Source of the DNA: Candidatus Sodalis endolongispinus
GTDB lineage: Bacteria > Pseudomonadota > Gammaproteobacteria > Enterobacterales > Enterobacteriaceae
NCBI RefSeq assembly: GCF_018777395.1
Contig: NZ_JAFJYC010000002.1
Span: 124,001 to 188,000 of the forward strand
Direction of reading: 5' to 3'
DNA: 64,000 nucleotides
Shown: positions 1-9,263 of the stretch, piece by piece
Numbering within the stretch: the first letter of the stretch is position 1
Layout: each line of letters starts with the position of its first letter
Notes under the pieces: generated by a model
What the model saw: the letters and a program-made list of their open reading frames with translations, nothing else
Databases searched by the model: none
Told to the model about the DNA's origin: nothing
Made by a program: the position numbers and the translations under genes

Positions 1-191
1 GTGGACGGCGGCGGTCAAAACCAGATTAAGCTTGTCGCGGCCCAGGTGAGGGTGGTGGTGGCCAAAACCAGAAAAATGTTATTGCGTATCACATGACTGC
101 GGCGGTAATGGCGGCGACGGGGCGATGGCGCGTTCCGTGGCTTAGGGTCTGGCGGCGATGACAAACAGCACCGCCCAAGACCGGGTATGGC
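1..191. other. No gene seen at window edge
   Basis: GC-rich sequence downstream of the lldD stop codon. I see no start codon with a ribosome binding site and no recognisable protein fragment on either strand. Confidence 0.5.
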
Positions 192-1349
192 TTAGCCGGG
201 CAGCGCGTGGGGGCTGGTGGCCGGCGCCAGACCTTCTTTCGCCAGCGAATCGCGGGAGATATCGCCGATAGTTTTGGCGCCGGTCAGCGTCATCGCCACC
301 CGCATCTTTTTTTCAATCAGCGCCAGCAGGTGCGCCACGCCGGCCTGACCCGCCGTCGCCAGGGCGTAAATATAGGCGCGGCCCAGCAGTAGCGTATCGG
401 CGCCGAGAGCCAACATTCGCACCACATCAAGCCCGTTGCGCACGCCGCCATCGGCCAGAATGGCAATATCGCCCTTCACCGCATCGGCGATGGCGGGCAG
501 CGCCCGGACGGTAGAAAGCACGCCGTCAAGCTGCCGGCCGCCGTGGTTGGATACCACAATACCGTCTGCGCCGAAACGTACCGCATCCCGCGCATCATCC
601 GCATCAAGGATCCCCTTGATAACCATGGGACCTTGCCAAAAATCGCGGATCCACTCAAGATCGCGCCAGGAAATCGACGGGTCGAAATTATTGCCGAGCC
701 AGCCGATATAATCTTCAAGCCCGGTGGGCGTTCCCAAATAGGCGGAAATATTGCCCAAATCGTGCGGCCTGCCGCGCACGCCGACATCCCAGGCCCAGCC
801 GGGGTGGGTCATCGCCTGCCAATAGCGGCGCAGGGCGGCATTCGGCCCGCTCATGCCGGAATGGGCATCCCGGTAGCGGGCGCCGGGCACCGGCATATCG
901 ACGGTGAACACCAGCGTCGAACAGCCGGCCGCCTTGGCGCGCTACAGCACGTTGCGCATAAACCCGCGATCCTTAAAGACATACAGCTGGAACCACATGG
1001 GACGGTTTATCGCCGAGGAGACCTCCTCAATCGTGCCGACCGACACGGTCGATAGCGTGAAGGGAATGCCTTTGTCATCTGCGGCGCGCGCCGCCTGCAC
1101 CTCACCGCGGCGGGCATACATACCGCACAGGCCTACCGGCGCCAGCGTTTGCTTGAATAACTGCGTTTCGAGACTGAGCTCGGCCATATTGCGAAGTACC
1201 CGTTGGCGCAACGCAATGCTTGCCAGATTGTCCACATTGCGCCGCAGGGTGTATTCTGCATAGGCGCCGCCGTCCAGATAATGGAACAAAAAAGGCTGCA
1301 GTTTACGTTCGGCCGCGGTGCGATAGTCGTTCGCTGATGAAATGATCAT
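192..1349 (-). pseudogene. lldD: L-lactate dehydrogenase LldD, broken by a nonsense codon
   Basis: FMN-dependent L-lactate dehydrogenase, a membrane-associated enzyme oxidising L-lactate to pyruvate. The N-terminal part (from [10 protein letters not shown], start at 1349) and the C-terminal part are in the same frame, split by TAG at 942-944 where the family has a glutamate codon (RNVL-stop-RAK). FMN and active-site motifs remain downstream: [10 protein letters not shown] and [14 protein letters not shown]. Total length of about 385 codons is close to the E. coli enzyme (396). It follows lldR by 10 bp on the same strand, as in the lldPRD operon. A single GAG-to-TAG change explains the break, so the loss is probably recent. 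Confidence 0.9.
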
Positions 1350-1359
1350 AGCTCTCTCA

Positions 1360-2148
1360 TTATGTCTCAGTGAAGGAAGGAGGAAAACGGCCAAGACGAG
1401 CCAGGCGCGCGTCTTCTTCCTGTAAAGACCTGAGCGTCTGATGCACGCTGTCCAAATGGGCAACTGCCGCCGCGCGCGCCGCGGTGGCATCGCCGGCGAG
1501 GATGGCGTCCAATAGCACCTGGTGCTGCTCTGTCAGACGGGCGAAATGGGTGGGGCGGGTATACATCCGCTGGCGGCTTTGCTGCACCGAGGTTTGCAGC
1601 AACGCAAAAAGGCCGCGCATCGTTTGCAGCAGCACCAGGTTATGCGACGCTTCGGCTATGGCCAGATGAAAGCGGACATCGGCCTGCGCCGCCTGCTCGG
1701 GATCATCCTGGTCGCGCACGCGCCGTGTGGCGTCAAAACAGGCCTGCAACCGCGCTTTATCTTCCTCTATCGCGCGTAACGCGGCGTGCCAGGCGGTGCC
1801 GGCTTCGATGGTCTGTCGCGCCTCCAACACGTCATAACGATAATCAGCATCATCAGCCATTAAACGCTGTAACGGCAGGACAATCCGATGCTGCGTCCAA
1901 AGCAGGCCATTATCTTGCACAAAGGTACCGCCGCCGCGACGGCTGACCAGCAGCCCTTGGCTAATCAGTTTTTGAATAGCTTCCCGCAGAGAGGAGCGGC
2001 TGACGCCCAGCTCGGACGCCAGCTGACGCTCGGCGGGTAAGTGTGCGCCCGCCTAAAACGGCCGCTGAGCTATTATTCGCTCAAGCTGGCGCGCGATGCG
2101 GTCCGCCAGACGTGGCGGGGTGTCAGTTGTCATGGTTTTCAGCTCCAT
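1360..2148 (-). pseudogene. lldR: GntR/FadR-type lactate regulator LldR, broken by a nonsense codon
   Basis: Regulator of the L-lactate operon with an N-terminal winged helix and a C-terminal FCD ligand domain. The start at 2148 (MELKTMTTD) has an AAGGA box about 7 bp upstream. TAG at 2053-2055 interrupts the frame after the first 31 codons (IIAQRPF-stop-AGA), inside the winged helix. The downstream frame then encodes PAERQLASELGVSRSSLREA, typical of the family, and the FCD domain through to 1360. It lies directly upstream of lldD. The identification rests on domain order and synteny. Reinitiation downstream would give a protein without its DNA-binding domain. Confidence 0.85.
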
Positions 2149-2417
2149 TACATTCCTTTTATAGCACCAGGCCCTGGCAGCCGGATGCCCTGGGCCCATT
2201 GCAACGCCAACGGCGGAACAGCTGAACGCGCGGCGCCGCAGTAAGCGCGATGCCCGCGCCTTGCTCCACATCCCTGGCATCGTCTGACCACCGCGGCGGC
2301 GGTCGCGGCCTTTACCGCAACGCCGCGCCATCAGGGTGGCAACCGCGTTCACCCGCAGGGCCCGACAACAGACGCGGTCGCCTCGCACCAGAAGTAAAGC
2401 CAACAAGGTGAACGCAG
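2149..2417. other. Short gap where lldP is expected
   Basis: In E. coli the permease gene lldP lies between the operators and lldR. Here only about 270 bp remain. Minus-strand frames are interrupted, and I could not align any of them convincingly to LldP. The stretch is best read as the scar of an lldP deletion. Confidence 0.45.
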
Positions 2418-2430
2418 TTGGTCGGACCAA
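2418..2430. promoter_or_regulatory. Putative LldR operator (gene-proximal)
   Basis: Near-palindrome TTGGTCGGACCAA, the FadR/GntR-family type (TGGT-N-ACCA). An identical 13-mer lies 123 bp away, matching the two-operator layout of the E. coli lldPRD promoter. Confidence 0.65.
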
Positions 2431-2540
2431 ATTAGTAAATTTCCATATATGCCACATAAAGGTAATCTTTATTTAACAAATGGCAACGCCTCAGGCGACA
2501 TAAAGCGTTTATTCACAATGCATGTCACACTTTTTTGCCT

Positions 2541-2553
2541 TTGGTCGGACCAA
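2541..2553. promoter_or_regulatory. Putative LldR operator (distal)
   Basis: Second exact copy of TTGGTCGGACCAA. The two copies flank an AT-rich segment that would contain the minus-strand lldP promoter. Confidence 0.65.
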
Positions 2554-2690
2554 AAACGCACCTGGCAGCGTGGCGTGTAGCGCTGTTCAGCGCTTTTTAC
2601 CGGTGGATGACTTTATTAAGCTTTTTTTGTCCTTTGACAGCGCAAAGCAACTGCCGGAGCTTAAGATCACCTCACTTTTAGGGAATCACT

Positions 2691-3650
2691 ATGTTTCACT
2701 TTACCTTTGGCCGCCGCGGTGCGCTGCTTGCGCTGCTATTCATGTTAGGAATCGGAGCGCAGGCCGCGGCGCGGGCGGAAGTTACGCTCCGTATCGGCTA
2801 TCAAAAATCCTCCACCTTGATGTCATTATTGAAACTGCAAGGCACGCTGGAACAACGCCTGGCGCAGCAGGGCGTGAAAATCAGCTGGTATGAATTTTCA
2901 AGCGGCCTCCCGTTATTGGAGGCGCTGAATATTTGCCATGTGGATATTTCCGCCGATGTGGCCGACACCGTGCCGGTCTTCGCCCAGGCGGCGGGGGCGG
3001 ACTTGACCTATTTCGCCCGCGAGGAACCTTCACCGAACGCACAAGCCATTTTGGTCGCCCGGGATTCGCCGCTTAAGACGTTGGCGGACCTAAAAGGGAA
3101 ACGCATCGCGGTGACCAAGGCGGCCGGCAGCCATTATCTTCTAATCGCCGCGCTGGAAAAGGCGCAGTTGACCTTTAAAGATATTACACCGGCCTATCTG
3201 ACCCCGGCGGATGGTCTGGCGGCGTTTCAGACCGGCAAGGTAGATGCCTGGGTGACCTGGGAACCTTTTGTCTCCAGCGCCGAACGCCGGCAAAATGCCC
3301 GCGTGTTGGCCGGCGGTCAGGGACTCGTCAGCTACCAGCGTTATTATCTGTCCTCCAGCGCCTTTGCCAAACAGCATCCCGAGGTGCTGGCGTTGATTTA
3401 CCGCCAACTGACGCAGTCCGGCGCCTGGGTAACCGCCCATCCCGCGCAGCTGCTGGGCCCGCTGTGGGGCAATCTTGACGCCGCTACAGTCGAGCAGGCC
3501 AACGCGCATCGCAGCTACCGCGTGGTGCCGGTGACCCGCGACAGTCTCGCGGAGCAGCAGCGTATTGCCGATGCCTTCACGCAGGCGTGGTTGTTGCCCA
3601 AGCGCATTGATGCGCAGGCGGTGTCCGTCTGGCAACCGCCGGCGTCCTGA
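2691..3650 (+). CDS. Aliphatic sulfonate/taurine-type ABC transporter substrate-binding protein
   Basis: Periplasmic binding protein of the SsuA/TauA (NMT1-like) family that would deliver sulfonates to an inner-membrane ABC importer. Residues 1 to about 29 form a signal peptide (arginines, hydrophobic core, AARA). SsuA-like stretches include LRIGYQKSS, VFAQAAGADLTYF, DLKGKRIAVTKAAGSHYLL and AYLTPADGLAAFQTGKVDAW. Length 319 aa equals E. coli SsuA. The ATG has an AGGGA box 7-8 bp upstream. No permease, ATPase or monooxygenase gene is adjacent, so it is an orphan here and may depend on components elsewhere or be on its way to loss. Confidence 0.85.
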   Translation: MFHFTFGRRGALLALLFMLGIGAQAAARAEVTLRIGYQKSSTLMSLLKLQGTLEQRLAQQGVKISWYEFSSGLPLLEALNICHVDISADVADTVPVFAQAAGADLTYFAREEPSPNAQAILVARDSPLKTLADLKGKRIAVTKAAGSHYLLIAALEKAQLTFKDITPAYLTPADGLAAFQTGKVDAWVTWEPFVSSAERRQNARVLAGGQGLVSYQRYYLSSSAFAKQHPEVLALIYRQLTQSGAWVTAHPAQLLGPLWGNLDAATVEQANAHRSYRVVPVTRDSLAEQQRIADAFTQAWLLPKRIDAQAVSVWQPPAS

Positions 3651-3744
3651 GGCAGGCGTGCTGGCGCGCGCACCGACCTCTCAGCGTCGCCGCCTTGCTT
3701 CTCACTGCGGCCGGCATCCTAAGGCAGGCGCGTTGGCGCCCGCC
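3639..3744. repeat. Imperfect direct repeat of about 32 bp
   Basis: Two copies starting at 3639 and 3711 share CCGGC(G/A)TCCT(G/A)AGGCAGGCG followed by (T/C)G(C/T)TGGCGC. The first copy covers the last codons and stop of the sulfonate-binding gene, so the second looks like a duplicated gene end. Confidence 0.5.
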
Positions 3745-3842
3745 AACGGCGGTGCTGATGGATGACGTGGTTGCCGACGCAGACTGGACAATGGCGCCCA
3801 AAAGGCTAAACTGAGCACTGTGTATTCATACAAAGCTTAGCC

Positions 3843-4490
3843 ATGACATTGGATCTTTTTGAAGACGCGACGCCACCGCCCTGGCGGGAAACGATCGCGC
3901 CGGGGGCGGTGGTGCTGCACGGTTTCGTGCACGAACAGGGGGCTGAACTGCTGGCGGCGGTGCAGTCTGTCGTGGCCGAGGTGCCATGGCGACATATGAC
4001 CACGCCGGGGGGCTATACCATGTCGGTGGCGATGAGCTGGTGCGGCCACGGCTGGAACAGCGACAATCATGGTTATCGCTATACGCAGCGTAACCCGCGC
4101 AACGGCCATCCCTGGCCGCCGATCCCGGCCATCCTGATGGCGCTGGTGGAGGAAGCAGCACAGCAGGCGGGTTTTGCCCGCTTTGTGCCCGATGCCTGCT
4201 TAATGAACCGCTACGATGTCGGCAGTAAACTTTCTTTGCACCAGGATAAAGACGAACATGACTTTGGCGCGCCAATCGTGTCGGTCTCCTTGGGCCTGCC
4301 CGCGGTGTTTCAGTTCGGCGGTCTACAGCGCGGCGATCCAGCGCAACGTATCCCGCTGGCCCATGGCGACGTGGTGGTATGGGGCGGCCCTGCGCGGCTT
4401 CGCTTCCACGGTATTTTGCCGATTAAAGCCGGCTCTCATTCCCTCGTAGGGCCGCATCGTATTAATATTACGCTACGTAAAGCGCTCTAG
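3843..4490 (+). CDS. alkB: Alpha-ketoglutarate/Fe(II)-dependent DNA repair dioxygenase AlkB
   Basis: Repairs 1-methyladenine and 3-methylcytosine in DNA by oxidative demethylation. The iron ligands HxD are seen in LHQDKDE (about residues 133-135) and the distal His in FHGI. The 2-oxoglutarate-binding arginines are in RINITLR at the C-terminus. TPGGYTMSVAM and PIVSVSLGLPAVFQFGG match E. coli AlkB nearly word for word. Length 215 aa against 216 in E. coli. No ada gene is visible upstream, unlike the E. coli ada-alkB pair. Appears intact. Confidence 0.95.
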   Translation: MTLDLFEDATPPPWRETIAPGAVVLHGFVHEQGAELLAAVQSVVAEVPWRHMTTPGGYTMSVAMSWCGHGWNSDNHGYRYTQRNPRNGHPWPPIPAILMALVEEAAQQAGFARFVPDACLMNRYDVGSKLSLHQDKDEHDFGAPIVSVSLGLPAVFQFGGLQRGDPAQRIPLAHGDVVVWGGPARLRFHGILPIKAGSHSLVGPHRINITLRKAL

Positions 4491-4522
4491 GCCGCCGGGC
4501 AGGCGCTGCAAAAAGGTCAACG

Positions 4523-5290
4523 ATGCAGGATATTTCCCGAACTGAGGCCAAGCCCGGCCGATTTTTTGTGCCGATCCCCGCTCTGCGCACCTGCCCGGAC
4601 GCCACGCGGGCGGAAGAGGGGATGTATCCGATTGCCGCTGCCGGGCAGGCCGTCGCGCAACTGTGGCAGACATCGCAATCGCTAGTGGCGCCGGCCAGCT
4701 ACCGCCGCTTTGCCGGCTTTGAGCGGGTTTGCCATGACTTAGCCGCCGCCGGCTGCCCAGTACTGCTGCGTAAATCCGGCGGCGGGCTGGTGCCGCAAGG
4801 GCCGGGCATCATTAATCTCAGCCTGGCATACCCGACGGCGCGCGCGTTTGGCGATGCCGCCGAGGAGGTGTACCTCCATTTGTGCGGGATCTTGTCCTAT
4901 GGGTTGGCGCGGCTGGGCATTACCACCGGCTGTCAGGCGGTGGCGGGCTCTTTTTGCGATGGGCGCTATAACCTCGCCTGCGGCAGCGGGGCGCAGGCGC
5001 GCAAAATTGCCGGGACCGCGCAGTATTGGCGCGCCGCGTCGTATGCCGATGGTCGGGGGGAACGGCGTCATGTTGTGCTGGCCCATGCGCTGCTGTTGGT
5101 TGAGTGTGATCTTCTCGTCGCCCACCGTCTCGCTAATGAATTTGAATCGCGCTTAGGCACCGGCCGCGTATATCAGGTAGAAAAAACCGTCAGCGTGGCG
5201 CAATGTCTAAATGTGCATTCGTCCGACTTGCCCGGCAAGCTAACAGAAGCCTTAATACAGCAATTAACGAACCAGCCGGCGCCTATTTAG
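4523..5290 (+). CDS. Lipoate/octanoate-protein ligase family protein (BPL/LplA domain)
   Basis: Member of the biotin/lipoate A/B protein ligase family, which transfers lipoyl or octanoyl groups to lysines of acceptor proteins. Visible motifs are RKSGGGLVPQGPGIINLSL (substrate pocket), GRYNLACGSGAQARKIAGTA with the invariant lysine, and a preceding FCDG. At 255 aa it is shorter than LplA and nearer to LipM-type stand-alone domains. It starts 32 bp after alkB with an AAGGT box and may be cotranscribed. The exact acyl donor cannot be told from sequence. Confidence 0.8.
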   Translation: MQDISRTEAKPGRFFVPIPALRTCPDATRAEEGMYPIAAAGQAVAQLWQTSQSLVAPASYRRFAGFERVCHDLAAAGCPVLLRKSGGGLVPQGPGIINLSLAYPTARAFGDAAEEVYLHLCGILSYGLARLGITTGCQAVAGSFCDGRYNLACGSGAQARKIAGTAQYWRAASYADGRGERRHVVLAHALLLVECDLLVAHRLANEFESRLGTGRVYQVEKTVSVAQCLNVHSSDLPGKLTEALIQQLTNQPAPI

Positions 5291-5302
5291 CGTCCGGTTA
5301 CG

Positions 5303-5356
5303 AAGGCGTGCTAATTTCAACTCTATCCGACCAAAAAAAGAACTTTAGCACGCCTT
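5303..5356. repeat. Perfect 12-bp inverted repeat, 30-nt loop
   Basis: AAGGCGTGCTAA (5303-5314) and its exact reverse complement (5345-5356) lie just after the ligase-family gene. Without a T-run it is not a standard terminator. Confidence 0.6.
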
Positions 5357-6073
5357 TGGCTAGCGCCAACTCAGTGTCAGTAAACGTCATTGGCTTAAGG
5401 TTTGTCGAGCATCTGCCTACGGTGGTTAGCTATGCACCACATGGTCATAGCGAGGGGAATTGATCCACAAGCACAATATATTTTGACGGTTTTCCAGTAG
5501 GGGCGTCTCTTTTGCAAACCGATTCCTAAGGCATCCGACGCGCGGCAAACATACCATCACCCGCGAGGACGATAAGTAACGCAGCGTTAAAATGGCTACG
5601 ACAATAAGAACGGGTTCATTATAGGAAAAATGCGCAAGGAAGAATGTGCGAAACATTTTATTACCATTTTTTTGCCCAAGTGTCAGCCAACCTAGCCGTC
5701 GGGACCTTTGTTGCTAACATTCCATCACTATCCTAGCGACAATCAAGATAGATTATCTCTCATCAGCCTCGTTTCCAGAAGGATTGCACTCCTTTTTTAG
5801 TCGCTGAAGATCTTTTTTATGTTGAAGCCCACTACTAATTCAGATTTGTTCGCCTTGTATGTCAATGCAGAACATGCGATATAATACCAGTATTTGATTT
5901 GTGGTTATAAGATTATCTCTGAATCGGGAAAAAGAATGTGGCTTAAAACATGCTCATGCCTCATTGAAGAAGAATGCTGTTTATTGGCCGGCATGGGTGA
6001 AAAGTAGTACAGACTTACGACTAGATATTCGAGTGGTTTGCAGAAATATTAACTTTATTAAGGTGTATGTGGG
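5357..6073. other. AT-rich stretch without recognisable genes
   Basis: Only short open frames without recognisable domains. Base composition drops here and stays low through the acyltransferase pseudogene, which suggests acquired DNA. Confidence 0.5.
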
Positions 6074-7113
6074 ATGGATAAAAATAGAGAGCGTGATATT
6101 CAGATAGATATCATGAGAGATTTAGGACTGGTGTTAATCGTCTTAGCGCATGTATCACCACCCGGCATAATTTTTAATTTAAGAGTTTTCGATGTCCCAA
6201 TGATGGTTTTTGTGTCAGGTATGTCGTTCTTGGCATCAGGTAAGACAAATATAAATGTCAAAGACTATGTAATTTCAAGAACCAGAAGGATGGTGGTACC
6301 CTTATGGTTTTTTCTTACGTTGCTGTTTCTGATTGTGTATTTTTTCAAAATTGATGCTTTGACAAATATGCTTACACCAAAGAAAATTTTATACTCTTAT
6401 CTGATGTATTCAGGGATTTGTTATGTATGAATTATACGAATTTTCCTTATTATTGCGCTATTGGCTCCATTTTATTCTTTTCTGGCAAGAAAAATGAATA
6501 ATACTCAAATTATTCTTTTTATTACATCTGTTGGTTTTTTCTCGCTAAATTTACATTACCTCACTAAAAATGTTGCAGGCGTGAATGTCATATTTTCCGA
6601 GTTCATCATCCCCGCGGCTTCCTATGGTGATTGCTTTGTTTTTGGTTATTGCTTTAAAAATTTTCAACGAAGGATTATTGGCTAATAATATTTATTTCTC
6701 TAATTTACATAATCATTGTGGAAATTGTCAGCTTGGTGGTTAAGGGTCGAATCATGGCGCCGCAAAGTTTTAAGTATCCTCCAAATTCAATTTACTTGTT
6801 TTATGCATGTTTTGTTATATCCTGTATTATGATTGTCCTGCCTAATATAAAGATATCAAGTAGGTATTTTATCCGTGTGGTTGTTTTTATATCATCAAAC
6901 ACGATGTGGTTATATTTCCTTCATATTCCCATTGTCGAGTATATGCGCCATTCTAGCGCTAGCGCGCCAGACAATTTTGTTATGCGATGGGCGATGGCTT
7001 TGTTGTTCCACATCTCCTTTTTCATTGTCCAGCGATTCATCTTGCTACGCCTGGCCGCCAAAATGACCAACAAAGGCACAGCAAAGTTCATTGTTCAGAC
7101 TTTTACCGGTTGA
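6074..7113 (+). pseudogene. Acyltransferase-3 family membrane protein, broken
   Basis: Integral-membrane O-acyltransferase of the kind that decorates surface polysaccharides. The start MDKNRERDIQIDIMRDLG followed by LVLIVLAHV is the typical first helix. FDVPMMVFVSGMSFLASG and RTRRMVVPLWFF are further family marks, and several hydrophobic segments follow. TGA at 6428-6430 replaces a conserved tryptophan in that frame, and a frameshift near 6683 moves the last third into another frame. The gene is strongly AT-rich compared with its neighbours, a sign of horizontal transfer before decay. Confidence 0.8.
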
Positions 7114-7450
7114 TTTTTGATTAAAAAGAGCCGTAAAGCCGTTCTTTCAACCGCAAAAAACCGGCTTCCTTAGCATCGGCATAGACCTAGCATGTGCAGC
7201 AAAAATGAAGCCGTGTGAATTGGTCGGTGTCCGAAAGTCCTAAGATTTCCTTGGAACGCCGAGCTCCATTTTCAACCATGGCCTATCTCCGTTGCTGGCA
7301 CTGATTCATGGCAAAGGCCGAAGGCGTTCGGTAATACCGCGATCATGACGCCGAGCTTTGACTCAGGCCTGTCTGCAAGCGCATCAAACAGACAGTCTGG
7401 CGCAATAATTTGCGCCAGGTTTGGACATCTATAAGCCAATGGCTATGACG
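7114..7450. other. Intergenic, nothing recognised
   Basis: Between the acyltransferase remnant and the GNAT gene. No ORF with a credible start and no structured element was found. Confidence 0.4.
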
Positions 7451-7906
7451 CTACAGTTCTTCTATTTGAGGAGAATCACTTAACAACGGCTTGGCCAGAT
7501 AATACCGCGTAAATTGATGGGCGTAGCCCGCGAGACGGCCGTAAGTGCGATAGCCCAGTTTTTGGTAAAAGCCCAGCGCCTGGAAACTAAAGGTGTCCAG
7601 GTAGGCCTGATGGCAGCCGCGCGCAATGGCCTCCGCTTCCGCCTGCTGAATTAATCGTCTGCCGAGTCCACCATAGCGATACTGTTCATCAATCCATAGA
7701 TATTGTATTTCAAGCGACCCCCACCAGGTGCTGGCGAGCAGCCCGGCGATAATATTGCCGGCCTCTGCGGTTAACGTTAAGCGTAACGGACGCATATCCA
7801 CGGCCTCGAATTGGGCACTATGCGACCACAATTGCTGTTGAATAAACTTTTCTTCCGCGTCGTCGGCCACGTCGCTAATATGAATAAAGTGGTTGTCCTG
7901 TTTCAT
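7451..7906 (-). CDS. GNAT family N-acetyltransferase
   Basis: Acetyl-CoA-dependent acetyltransferase, substrate unknown. Motif A is YLWIDEQYRYGGLGRRLIQQ (about residues 69-88), in which the R-x-x-G-x-G-like turn binds CoA. Motif B-like LDTFSFQALGFYQKLGYRTYG follows. Length 151 aa is normal for the family. It is flanked by non-coding DNA on both sides and transcribed alone. Looks intact. Confidence 0.8.
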   Translation of the reverse strand: MKQDNHFIHISDVADDAEEKFIQQQLWSHSAQFEAVDMRPLRLTLTAEAGNIIAGLLASTWWGSLEIQYLWIDEQYRYGGLGRRLIQQAEAEAIARGCHQAYLDTFSFQALGFYQKLGYRTYGRLAGYAHQFTRYYLAKPLLSDSPQIEEL

Positions 7907-8317
7907 GTAATTGGCTGCCTAAAATAACGGTGATAACTGGTAAATAATGCTGGATGTGAAAATGATTTTATTATTCTCGCCGCAAGGCCTACCGTTGAAA
8001 ATAGGAAGGCGGCGAGCGAAATCTCAGGCGCAATGTGTTGCGCTGGCCTGACGTCAGTTTTGCTTTTAACGCAGCTAAACGATGACGCCTGAGCCTGCGC
8101 GCGTCAATAAGTAACGAATGCTGGCTGAGGGGAGCGTTATCGCGGCTGTGCCGAGCAGAGGGGGGCAAAGCTGCCTATGCCCCTCGCCGCGACCCACATC
8201 GGAACACGCGCCGGCAATCTGCCAGCGTGGTTAATAAGGGGGCAGCGCATCTGCTGCGCCAGCGGCGAAAATTTGCTAACGTCATAGCCGACCACCACCG
8301 CGTAGAGGAGAGTAATC
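7907..8317. other. Intergenic, divergent promoters only
   Basis: Separates the GNAT gene (minus) from yghX (plus). AT-rich near the GNAT start and GC-rich later. No coding fragment recognised. Confidence 0.4.
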
Positions 8318-9205
8318 ATGGCCAGTTTGACGGCGAAAGATTTTCATCCCGACCTGCTTGAGCTGTATGACTATTACGCCCACGGTAAGATAACCAAACG
8401 CGAATTTCTGGCCAAGGCGGCAAAATACGCCGTGGGTGGCCTGACGGCGGCATCTATTCTATCGCTGATGAGTCCCAATTACGCCATCGCCGAGCAGGTG
8501 GAATTTACCGACCCGGCCATTGTAGCGGATTATCTCAACTATCCTTCGCCGCAGGGCCACGGCCAGGTGCGCGGCTATTTTGTCCGCCCAACAAAGGCGG
8601 CCGGCCCGACCGCCGCAGTGGTCGTGGTTCACGAGAACCGCGGGCTTAACCCTTATATTGAGGACGTCGCGCGCCGTCTGGCCAAAGCGGGGTTTATCGC
8701 GTTGGCCCCCGACGGGCTGAGTTCGGTGGGCGGTTATCCCGGCAATGATGAGAAAGGACGGGAATTGCAGGCCCAGGTGGATCCGGTGAAGCTGATGAAT
8801 GATTTTTTCGCCGCGATAGACTTTTTAAAGGCGCATCCGGCCGGCAGCGGCAAGGTGGGTATCACCGGGTTTTGCTATGGCGGCGGCGTGGCGAATGCGG
8901 CCGCCGTGGCCTATTCCGAACTGGCTGCGGCGGTGCCCTTCTACGGCCGTCAGCCGAGGGCGGAGGACGTGCCGCGCATCCAGGCGCCTTTGCTTTTGCA
9001 TTATGCCGAACGGGACAGCGCCATTACCGACGGATGGCCGGCCTATGAGGCGGCCCTGAAAGCCACGGGAAAGACCTACCAGGCCTTTATCTATCCCGGC
9101 GTTAATCACGGTTTTCATAACGACTCGACGCCGCTCTATGATAAGCCGGCGGCGGAGCTCGCCTGGCAGCGAACGCTGGACTGGTTCCGGCGTTATCTGG
9201 TTTGA
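8318..9205 (+). CDS. yghX: Dienelactone hydrolase family protein YghX
   Basis: Alpha/beta hydrolase of the dienelactone hydrolase family. The nucleophile Cys lies in GFCYGGG, and the acid and His of the triad are expected in AERDS and NHGFHND. The N-terminus HGKITKREFLAKAAKYAVGG resembles a Tat-type signal as in E. coli YghX. VVHENRGLNPYIEDVARR and APDGLSSVGGYPGNDEKG match that protein closely, and 295 aa is the expected length. A GAGGAG box precedes the ATG. In E. coli this family member is often broken; here it is intact. The physiological substrate is not known. Confidence 0.9.
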   Translation: MASLTAKDFHPDLLELYDYYAHGKITKREFLAKAAKYAVGGLTAASILSLMSPNYAIAEQVEFTDPAIVADYLNYPSPQGHGQVRGYFVRPTKAAGPTAAVVVVHENRGLNPYIEDVARRLAKAGFIALAPDGLSSVGGYPGNDEKGRELQAQVDPVKLMNDFFAAIDFLKAHPAGSGKVGITGFCYGGGVANAAAVAYSELAAAVPFYGRQPRAEDVPRIQAPLLLHYAERDSAITDGWPAYEAALKATGKTYQAFIYPGVNHGFHNDSTPLYDKPAAELAWQRTLDWFRRYLV

Positions 9206-9225
9206 CGCGCGGGGGAGAGGGACAG

Positions 9226-9255
9226 CCGAAGACGCCCCGGGCGGGGCGCCTTCGG
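9226..9255. terminator. GC-rich hairpin between convergent genes
   Basis: CCGAAGACGCCCC pairs with GGGGCGCCTTCGG over a 4-nt loop (one mismatch). No U-tract follows, so termination is probable but not certain. It sits between yghX and the oxidoreductase gene. Confidence 0.5.
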
Positions 9256-9263
9256 GGTGAGGG

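Noticed and set aside
2149..2400. Residual lldP coding sequence
   Set aside because: I compared the minus-strand frames with what I know of the LldP C-terminus and found only weak, unconvincing resemblance.
2053..2457. 134-aa ORF upstream of lldR as a separate gene
   Set aside because: Only its last 31 codons belong to a protein (the LldR N-terminus). The upstream part has no family resemblance and crosses the operator region.
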